NCBI GenBank assembly: GCA_017540285.1
Contig: JAFYBI010000379.1
Location: 1-11,310, forward strand
Reading direction: 5' to 3'
Length of the DNA: 11,310 nucleotides
Origin: Clostridia bacterium
Lineage (GTDB): Bacteria; Bacillota; Clostridia; Oscillospirales; CAG-272
The position numbers and the translations under genes are program-made. Every line of letters begins with the position of its first letter. The stretch's first letter is position 1. Shown here piece by piece: positions 6,801-11,310 of the stretch. The notes below the pieces were generated by a model. That model saw only the letters and a program-made list of their open reading frames with translations. It made no database searches and had not been told where the DNA came from.

Positions 6801-7655
6801 TTATTTCCTCTCCGCGAGATACGCCGCCATCGCGTGCGCGGCGATGTTTCCCTCGCCGACCGCCTTGGCGATCTGGTAGGGACGCCCGGTGCAGTCGCCA
6901 GCCGCATAGCAGCCCGCGAGGTTCGTCTTCATCTCCCGGTCGACCGCGATGTGCACCCCATCGAGCGCGAGTCCCGGGACCAGCGACGCGGGGGCGACCG
7001 CGTTCCGCAGGCAGAAGAGCCCGTCGACGGGGATCTCCCGGCCGTCCCGGAGCACAACGGCGTTCGCCTTGAGTCCGCCCGAGACCTTCACGATCGGGCT
7101 GTCGGGCATCTCGATGTTCTCCCCGCGGACGGCGCAGTCCCGGTATCCCGCGAAAAGGTAGACCTTGGCGGCGAGCCCCGCGAGATATGCCGCCTCGTGC
7201 TCGAACCGCGCCGCGCCGAGATGGACCGCGATGGTCTTGCCCCTGTACAGGAATCCGTCGCAGGTCGCGCAGTAGCTCACGCCCCGGCCGAGGTATTCCG
7301 CCTCGCCCTCGAAGCCCTTGGCCGTGACCGCGCCCGTCGCGAGCAGGATCGACTTCGCCTCGTAGAGCTCGTTGTCCGCGAGAAGCTGGAAGCCCTCGTC
7401 GGTTTGGGCGATGAGCGTGACCATCCGGTCGACGGGCTCGAGCGCCATCGCCGCGGCGTGCTCCCGGAACCTCCGGTTGAGCTCCGCGCCGGAGAGGAGC
7501 CCGAGACCCGGATAATTCGCGATCTTTTCGGATTTCTCCACCTTGTCGCTGCCATGGGGGGAGCCGAACCAGAGAACGGATTTTGCGAGAAGCTTCAGAT
7601 TGACGGCGGCGGACAGGCCGGCAGGCCCTCCTCCGATGACGGCGGCGTCGAACAT
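6801..7655 (-). CDS. Thioredoxin-reductase-like FAD oxidoreductase lacking NADPH motifs (candidate ferredoxin-dependent type)
   Basis: A 284-residue flavoprotein with the low-molecular-weight thioredoxin reductase fold. The N-terminal FAD motif is GGGPAG (8-13). The NYPG segment (47-50), LLATG (104-108), the redox-active CATC (129-132) followed by DGFLYRG, and the C-terminal FAD motif AAGDC (251-255) are all present. Where ordinary enzymes have GGGDSA..EA and HRR for NADPH binding, this one has HLGAARFEHEA (145-155) and AGYRDC (169-174). The nucleotide domain is also about 30 residues shorter than usual. Clostridia are known to have flavin thioredoxin reductases that take electrons from ferredoxin and lack these NADPH motifs (FFTR). 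This protein fits that type by motif loss and length, but the donor is inferred. I chose the ATG at 7655 for its GGAGGG 6 bases upstream and because the FAD motif follows at once. The open frame extends further upstream but is non-homologous there and crosses the promoter. Confidence 0.88.
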   Translation of the reverse strand: MFDAAVIGGGPAGLSAAVNLKLLAKSVLWFGSPHGSDKVEKSEKIANYPGLGLLSGAELNRRFREHAAAMALEPVDRMVTLIAQTDEGFQLLADNELYEAKSILLATGAVTAKGFEGEAEYLGRGVSYCATCDGFLYRGKTIAVHLGAARFEHEAAYLAGLAAKVYLFAGYRDCAVRGENIEMPDSPIVKVSGGLKANAVVLRDGREIPVDGLFCLRNAVAPASLVPGLALDGVHIAVDREMKTNLAGCYAAGDCTGRPYQIAKAVGEGNIAAHAMAAYLAERK

Positions 7656-7708
7656 GATATACCCTCCGGATCCTTTTGTTTTGCGGACTGCGTGCCGTTT
7701 CCGCATGC

Positions 7709-7737
7709 AGTATAGCATACCGACGGGCGAAAAGCAA
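7709..7737 (-). promoter_or_regulatory. Probable promoter of the reductase gene
   Basis: On the minus strand TTGCTT (7737-7732), 17 bases, then TATACT (7714-7709) preceded by TGC, an extended -10. Initiation near 7702 gives a leader of about 47 bases with GGAGGG before the ATG at 7655. Confidence 0.65.
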
Positions 7738-7811
7738 GGGATTTCCCGAAAATCTTCTCCCACCCGCCGCATCCGGGCCGGGGAGCGCGGGCGGATTCGT
7801 GATAATTCTCG

Positions 7812-7840
7812 AAAGTTCGCCGAACTTTTGCGAAATTTCG
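7812..7840. promoter_or_regulatory. Two adjacent perfect dyads in the divergent control region (candidate regulator sites)
   Basis: AAAGTTC-GCC-GAACTTT (7812-7828) is a 7-base perfect inverted repeat. Two bases on comes the 10-base palindrome CGAAATTTCG (7831-7840). Both lie between the reductase promoter and the secG promoter, ending 25 bases upstream of the secG -35 box. I cannot match them to a known regulator. The first shares GAAC/GTTC half-sites with Firmicutes LexA boxes, but in the opposite orientation and spacing. The other parts of the 7656-7958 gap hold the two promoters and the secG leader only. Confidence 0.45.
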
Positions 7841-7864
7841 TGCGGAAAAAATAACCGGAAGGTA

Positions 7865-7893
7865 TTGCATTCCGGAAAGTTTTATGATACAAT
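7865..7893 (+). promoter_or_regulatory. Promoter of secG
   Basis: TTGCAT (7865-7870), 17 bases, TACAAT (7888-7893) preceded by TGA, an extended -10. Initiation near 7900 gives a leader of about 59 bases to the SecG start. Confidence 0.8.
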
Positions 7894-7958
7894 AGACAGG
7901 CTAAGTTGAAAAAACGGGGTCCGATCCCGAAACGACGTACACACGGAGGCTTCCACTT

Positions 7959-8321
7959 ATGGAAATCGCAATCGGCATTCTTCTTATTTTAGCGGCAATC
8001 TTTCTCGTCGTCGCGGTGCTCATGCAGTCCGGCAAGAGCCACAACCTCTCCGGCACCATCGCGGGCGGCGCGGAGACCTTCTTCGGAAAGTCCAAGGCCA
8101 CCACGCTCGACAAAAAGCTCTCGAAGCTGACCACCATCGTGGCGATCGTGTTCGTTCTCCTCGTCCTCGCGTCCTACTTCATGCAGGACACCGTTGACAT
8201 CCGGAGCCTCGCCGCCAGCACGCCCGCGGTCAGCACGGAGACGGCGGACGACACTGCCGGCGCGGTCCTTGACAGCGCTGAAGAAGCTGCGGAAAACGCG
8301 GAAGACGGCGGCAACGACTGA
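7959..8321 (+). CDS. secG: SecG, preprotein translocase subunit
   Basis: A small membrane subunit of the SecYEG channel that assists SecA-driven export. It has two transmembrane helices (about residues 4-22 and 56-75) joined by the family's conserved loop: LMQSGKSHNLSG, then GGAETFFGKSKA and LDKKLSKLT. That loop is diagnostic. The protein is 120 residues, longer than the roughly 75-80 of typical Firmicutes SecG. The extra 45 residues (76-120) form an Ala/Thr/Asp/Glu-rich acidic tail with a single basic residue. By the known topology of SecG the tail should lie outside the membrane. The ATG at 7959 follows GGAGG with a 9-base spacer. It is the first gene after the divergent promoter region, and rnr follows after a terminator. 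Confidence 0.95.
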   Translation: MEIAIGILLILAAIFLVVAVLMQSGKSHNLSGTIAGGAETFFGKSKATTLDKKLSKLTTIVAIVFVLLVLASYFMQDTVDIRSLAASTPAVSTETADDTAGAVLDSAEEAAENAEDGGND

Positions 8322-8338
8322 GTTGTCTCCGAAGAAAG

Positions 8339-8368
8339 CGAAGCCGAAAACACGGCTTCGTTTTTTTT
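8339..8368 (+). terminator. Strong intrinsic terminator between secG and rnr
   Basis: A perfect 8-bp stem, CGAAGCCG / CGGCTTCG, with loop AAAACA, followed directly by eight T. It starts 18 bases after the SecG stop. I found no good promoter between it and rnr (8369-8476), so rnr may depend on readthrough, with this acting as an attenuator that keeps SecG in excess. The gap otherwise holds three short CCCGGCG copies and the rnr ribosome binding site. Confidence 0.92.
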
Positions 8369-8476
8369 GCCCGGCGCATAAACGCCCGGCGTCCCGGCGA
8401 CCCTCTGCTGATCCGCCGGACGCAGAAGCCCGATTCGAGTCGGAAGACACGGAAGACAGAAAAGGAGTATTTCATT

Positions 8477-10675
8477 TTGCCGAGAAAAAATGCGCGAAAG
8501 CGCGAAAAGATCATCTCCCGCGCGATGGGGAACCGCGGGAAGACCCATAACCCCGCGCTCGAAGCGTTCGAGAACGCGCGGCAGACGCGGGAAAAGAAAA
8601 AGAAAGCCGGACGGGTGTATGCGAGCGACGACCCGATCCGTGACCGGACGGACACCCGGTCCGTCATCACGGGGACCTTCTCGTACAGCGGCCGCGGCTT
8701 CGGGTTCGTGACGCCGGACGAGGGCTTCGGCAGGGAGGACGTCTTCATCCCGCCGCGCGAGACGATGGGCGCCATGACCGGGGACCGCGTGAACGTCTCC
8801 CTGAAGGGGAAGGGTGCGGACGGCCCCGAGGGGGAGATCCTCTCGGTCGAGCGCGTCAACCGCTCGATCATCGGGACACTGCACCTCGGACGTGGCTGGG
8901 CGACCGTCACCCCGGACGCGCGGCGGTTCGGCGTGGAGATCGCCGTGCCCGCAAAGGACGCCGAGCTCGCCGGGGCGAAGGACGGCTGGAAGGTCGAGGT
9001 CGTCCCGGCGGAGGAGCCGTTCTTCTCACGCCGGGCCGCGCGGGACATCTTGGCACCTGCGGACATGCCCCGGTGCGACGCCGCGGGACGGATCGCGTCG
9101 GTCTTCGGGAACGGCCTGACGCGGGAGGCCAATTACGCGGCGATCCTCGCGTCCTGCGGCATCCGCACGGAATTCCCGGAATCCGTTCTCGCGTACGCGG
9201 ACGAGGCGGCGCGCGAAGAGCTCGTCCTCACCCCGGGCCGGGTCGATCTGCGGGACCGCGTGATCTTCACGATCGACGGCGCGGGCGCGAAGGACCTCGA
9301 CGACGCGATCTCGCTTGCGAAAACGGAGGACGGCTGGGTCCTCGGCGTGCACATCGCGGACGTCTCGCACTACGTCCGGCCAGATTCCCCGGCGGAAGTC
9401 GAGGCCCGGCTGCGCGGCACGTCCGTGTACTTCACCGACAAGGTCGTCCCGATGCTGCCGGAATCCCTCTCGAACGGCGCGTGCTCCCTGAACGCCGGGG
9501 AGGACAAATACGCGCTTTCCGCCGAAATGACGCTCGACGCGCAGGGCCGGCGGACCTCCGTGCGGATCTTCAAGTCCCTGATCCGAAGCCGCGTGCGGGG
9601 CGTCTATGCCGAGGTGAACGATCTCTTTGAGCAGGGAGAGGCCAGCCCGTTTGCGGAGAAGTACCGTGCCGTGATGCCGATGCTCTTTGAGATGAAGACG
9701 CTCTATGAGCTCCTGGCCGGGAGGGCGAAGGCGCGCGGCGTGCTCGAACTCGAAGACGCCGAGGCCGTGATCGTGCTCGACGACGAGGGCAGGCCCGCGG
9801 ACATCGTGCGTGCGGAGCGCGGGATCGGCGAAAAGCTGATCGAGCAGTTCATGCTGGAGGCGAACATGGGCGTCGCCGAAACGCTCCTTTCGCTCGGACT
9901 GCCGGGGCTCTACCGGGTCCACGAAAAGCCGGACCGAGAGAAGATCGCCGCGTTCGCCGCCTTTGTCTCCGCGCTCGGGATCTCCGCGCACGGCATCACG
10001 CCCGCCGGAGCGGAAAAGCGCGAGCCGACGCCGAAGGAGCTGCTGCTGAAATTCGGGCAGATCCTCGACGACGCGGAGGCGCGGGGCATGAAGCCGACGG
10101 TGTCGCAGGTCCTTCTGCGTTCGCTGATGAAGGCAAAATACCAGGCAGTGTGCGCGCCGCACTTCGGCCTCGGAGCGGAGAAATACTGCCACTTCACCTC
10201 GCCGATCCGCCGTTATCCCGATCTCTTCGTGCACGCGGTGATCACGGCGGTCCTCGAGAAGACGGGACTTGACCACCTCGGCGGGGACGTGACGGTCCCG
10301 GGACGTCCGGCAGCGTATTTCGAGGACGCGGCGCCCGAGCGGGGGCTTTCCTCCTCCGACTGCGAGCTCCGCGCGCTCGAGGCGGAGAGGGGGATCGAGG
10401 ACCTCTATATGACGCTCTACATGGCCGACCGGATCGGGGAGGCGTTCGACGCGACGGTGATCTCCGTGACGAAGAACGGCATGTTCGTCTCGACCGATCA
10501 GCTCGTCGAGGGATTCGTCCCGGCATCGGCCTTCCCCGTCGCGAAGACCGACGAAGAGAAGATGACGCTCACCGTCGGCAGGCGGGTCTATACGCTCGGC
10601 TCGCGGCTCCGCGTCAGGCTCACGGAGGCAGACGTTTCCGCGCGGCGGATCACGTTTGCGCCCGTCCTCGGCTGA
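8477..10675 (+). CDS. rnr: Ribonuclease R (3'-5' exoribonuclease, RNB family)
   Basis: A 732-residue processive exoribonuclease that degrades structured RNA. It has the full RNase R order. A basic N-terminal extension (about 1-60, with KKKK near 40-43) comes first. The first cold-shock domain (about 62-125) has GTFSYSGRGFGFVTP, and the second spans about 131-178. The RNB domain (about 250-590) has the catalytic aspartates in IDGAGAKDLDDAI (D267, D273, D275, D276) and the signature HFTSPIRRYPDLFVH (572-586). The S1 domain (about 652-730) contains VTKNGMFV. All key residues are present. The start is TTG at 8477, supported by AGGAG with a 9-base spacer. The next in-frame ATG, at residue 17, lacks such a site. 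The protein stops right after S1, so it lacks the lysine-rich C-terminal tail seen in many relatives, while its N-terminus is basic. Adjacency to secG is standard in Firmicutes; the usual smpB does not follow. Confidence 0.96.
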   Translation: MPRKNARKREKIISRAMGNRGKTHNPALEAFENARQTREKKKKAGRVYASDDPIRDRTDTRSVITGTFSYSGRGFGFVTPDEGFGREDVFIPPRETMGAMTGDRVNVSLKGKGADGPEGEILSVERVNRSIIGTLHLGRGWATVTPDARRFGVEIAVPAKDAELAGAKDGWKVEVVPAEEPFFSRRAARDILAPADMPRCDAAGRIASVFGNGLTREANYAAILASCGIRTEFPESVLAYADEAAREELVLTPGRVDLRDRVIFTIDGAGAKDLDDAISLAKTEDGWVLGVHIADVSHYVRPDSPAEVEARLRGTSVYFTDKVVPMLPESLSNGACSLNAGEDKYALSAEMTLDAQGRRTSVRIFKSLIRSRVRGVYAEVNDLFEQGEASPFAEKYRAVMPMLFEMKTLYELLAGRAKARGVLELEDAEAVIVLDDEGRPADIVRAERGIGEKLIEQFMLEANMGVAETLLSLGLPGLYRVHEKPDREKIAAFAAFVSALGISAHGITPAGAEKREPTPKELLLKFGQILDDAEARGMKPTVSQVLLRSLMKAKYQAVCAPHFGLGAEKYCHFTSPIRRYPDLFVHAVITAVLEKTGLDHLGGDVTVPGRPAAYFEDAAPERGLSSSDCELRALEAERGIEDLYMTLYMADRIGEAFDATVISVTKNGMFVSTDQLVEGFVPASAFPVAKTDEEKMTLTVGRRVYTLGSRLRVRLTEADVSARRITFAPVLG

Positions 10676-10703
10676 TTCGACGCTTTCCTTGTCCCATTCG
10701 TGC

Positions 10704-10731
10704 AAATCGCTCCTTTCCGGGGCGATTTTTT
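10704..10731 (+). terminator. Intrinsic terminator of rnr
   Basis: A 10-bp stem, AAATCGCTCC / GGGGCGATTT (one G-U pair), loop TTTCC, ending in a run of T. It begins 28 bases after the rnr stop. It closes the secG-rnr unit before the next promoter. Confidence 0.92.
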
Positions 10732-10749
10732 GTCGATATCCATGATTTT

Positions 10750-10777
10750 TTGCCCGGGGGCAACTTTTCGCCGAAAA
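10750..10777. other. Two small back-to-back hairpins between the rnr terminator and the next promoter
   Basis: TTGCC-CGGG-GGCAA (10750-10763) and TTTTC-GCC-GAAAA (10765-10777) are perfect short inverted repeats. The first is followed on the plus strand by CTTTT, so it may be a back-up terminator insulating the promoter that starts 4 bases further on. Confidence 0.4.
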
Positions 10778-10780
10778 TCC

Positions 10781-10809
10781 TTGACTTTCGATGCGCAAAA
10801 TAGTATTAT
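10781..10809 (+). promoter_or_regulatory. Strong promoter driving the right-hand noncoding region
   Basis: TTGACT (10781-10786), exactly 17 bases, TATTAT (10804-10809). There is one mismatch to consensus in each hexamer, with an A/T-rich flank after the -10. Initiation is expected near 10816. No ribosome binding site with a credible reading frame follows within the window. Confidence 0.85.
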
Positions 10810-10815
10810 ATAAGT

Positions 10816-11310
10816 TGCACGATTTTTGCATCTGTGCTGACACCTCCGGAGGTTGCAAAGACCCTCCGGGGTTCCGAAACATCGAAGCGCGCGGCGAAAA
10901 ATATCCCCGCGGGATGGTCAGGTCCCGTCGGGTAAATATCCCGCGCAAATCGGTTCTCACAACTGAATATCCGATGTTCACATCCGGCAGTTTGAACAAA
11001 ACCGGGATATGCCTTCATATCTGAGAAATCGCGGCAAGCACGCGGCGGACCCAAGGCGGGCCCTCCGGCGTCAGGAACTCTTTGCGGGGGCTGCGATTCG
11101 CCGGGTGTGGGTCTCGCGCAGAGCTGTAAGACGGCTTACGCGGAGTCCGTCGGAAGGAGGCTCTCTCCGCCCTCCGGGGCAGGAGCGGGCGATCCGTCCG
11201 CATGACGGGCTCCTGGAGAACGGTTTGTTCTCCGGTGATACCTTTGCCCCGAGGTCTGCCGATTCCATGAACTTTGTATATCGTGTTCTGACTGAATATC
11301 GTATTCCACA
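10816..11310 (+). ncRNA. Candidate large structured noncoding RNA (or very long structured leader), continues past the right edge
   Basis: About 495 bases follow a strong promoter with no credible coding frame but many perfect nested pairings. Stem 10825-10830/10854-10859 encloses the palindrome ACCTCCGGAGGT. Stem 10889-10894/10941-10946 encloses CGGGA/TCCCG (10910-10914/10923-10927). A 9-bp stem, 10951-10959/11022-11031 (one bulge, one G-U), encloses two hairpins: AACTG/CAGTT with inner GATG-TTCA-CATC (10961-10992), and GATATG-CCTT-CATATC (11006-11021). CGCG plus GACCCA (11041-11053) pair with TGGGTC plus CGCG (11108-11118) around CCGGCG/CGCCGG (11065-11070/11099-11104). GTAAG-ACGG-CTTAC lies at 11126-11139. 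A 10-bp stem with one bulge (11171-11181/11245-11254) encloses GGAGC..CCGTC-CGCAT-GACGGGCTCC (11182-11213) and GGAGAAC-GGTTT-GTTCTCC (11215-11233). I see no tmRNA, RNase P, SRP RNA, T-box or group I/II intron hallmarks. Size and ornateness suggest the class of large clostridial/rumen RNAs (ROOL, GOLLD, OLE), but I cannot assign a family. The 3' end is not in the window. Confidence 0.6.
10953..11310 (+). repeat. Imperfect direct repeat inside the candidate RNA, first and last copies
   Basis: The exact decamer ACTGAATATC occurs at 10962-10971 and 11291-11300. Both copies are preceded by GTTCT and followed within about ten bases by TTC(A/C)ACA or close to it, so the similarity covers roughly 26-30 bases (10953-10982 and 11285-11310). 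Separately, AAATATCCC is repeated exactly at 10899-10907 and 10934-10942. In the first copy the ACTG part is used in a stem. Confidence 0.6.

Noticed and set aside
6834..7715. A 293-codon open frame on the plus strand opposite the reductase
   Set aside because: It is antisense to clear FAD and CATC motifs and begins without a ribosome binding site.
7656..7892. An N-terminal extension of the reductase by 79 codons
   Set aside because: The extension would cross the gene's own promoter and the dyads, and is non-homologous; GGAGGG directly precedes the ATG at 7655.
8369..8400. Three copies of CCCGGCG as a regulatory repeat
   Set aside because: Very short and GC-only; expected by chance in this sequence.
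10905..10930. SRP RNA, suggested by GGTCAGGTCC
   Set aside because: The following GGAAGGAAGCAG loop sequence of SRP RNA is absent, and the surrounding pairing differs.
9026..10999. A 657-codon open frame on the minus strand opposite rnr
   Set aside because: It is antisense to a complete RNase R and its start region runs through the rnr terminator and the downstream promoter; no motif or ribosome binding site.
10791..11268. Small open frames of 60-80 codons on both strands after rnr
   Set aside because: None has a good ribosome binding site or recognisable sequence, and they cross perfect stems and the promoter; more likely chance frames in a noncoding transcript.
10816..11310. tmRNA (ssrA) in the region after rnr
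   Set aside because: The position is right, but I find no tRNA-like ends with a TTCGA-type T-loop and no Ala-rich tag frame.

Overview
The window looks like a chromosomal segment of a GC-rich member of the Bacillota, probably class Clostridia. Four things suggest this: strong AGGAGG-type ribosome binding sites; sigma-A promoters close to TTGACA-N17-TATAAT; a secG-rnr gene pair, which is a typical Firmicutes arrangement; and a BlaI/BlaR1 pair plus a short flavin thioredoxin-reductase-like protein of a type known from clostridia. GC-ended codons dominate, so long open frames run antisense to most genes. I treat those as shadows. No transposase, phage gene, tRNA, rRNA or CRISPR array is visible.

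Left part, minus strand (1-7737). Reading in the direction of transcription, from high to low coordinates, the order is: an FAD-dependent thioredoxin-reductase-like enzyme (6801-7655) with its own extended -10 promoter and a terminator; a BlaI-type repressor (6193-6591) behind a perfect consensus promoter; a BlaR1-type M56 membrane metalloprotease (3973-6171) that closes the operon before a clear terminator; a 1015-residue lipoprotein built from three copies of a roughly 240-residue unit (742-3789); and the N-terminal 210 residues of an SPFH/Band 7 protein of the YdjI type (1-631), which runs off the left edge.

Middle (7656-7958). This divergent control region holds a promoter facing each way and two adjacent perfect dyads between them.

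Right part, plus strand (7865-11310). secG is followed by a strong terminator, then rnr (RNase R, TTG start), then another strong terminator. After that, where smpB and ssrA often lie in Firmicutes, a strong promoter (10781-10809) opens about 500 bases that I could not assign to any gene. That stretch contains many nested perfect stems, including two multi-branch junctions. I read it as a large structured noncoding RNA, or a very long structured leader, that continues past the right edge. It is the most interesting object in the window.

How the genes fit together: BlaR1 and BlaI should form a signal-responsive proteolysis/derepression pair, but the extracellular half of this BlaR1 is not a recognisable penicillin-binding domain and carries an EF-hand-like loop, so the signal may not be a beta-lactam. 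SecG and RNase R are housekeeping functions. The reductase lacks the NADPH-binding motifs of ordinary thioredoxin reductase, which suggests ferredoxin as electron donor in an anaerobe.
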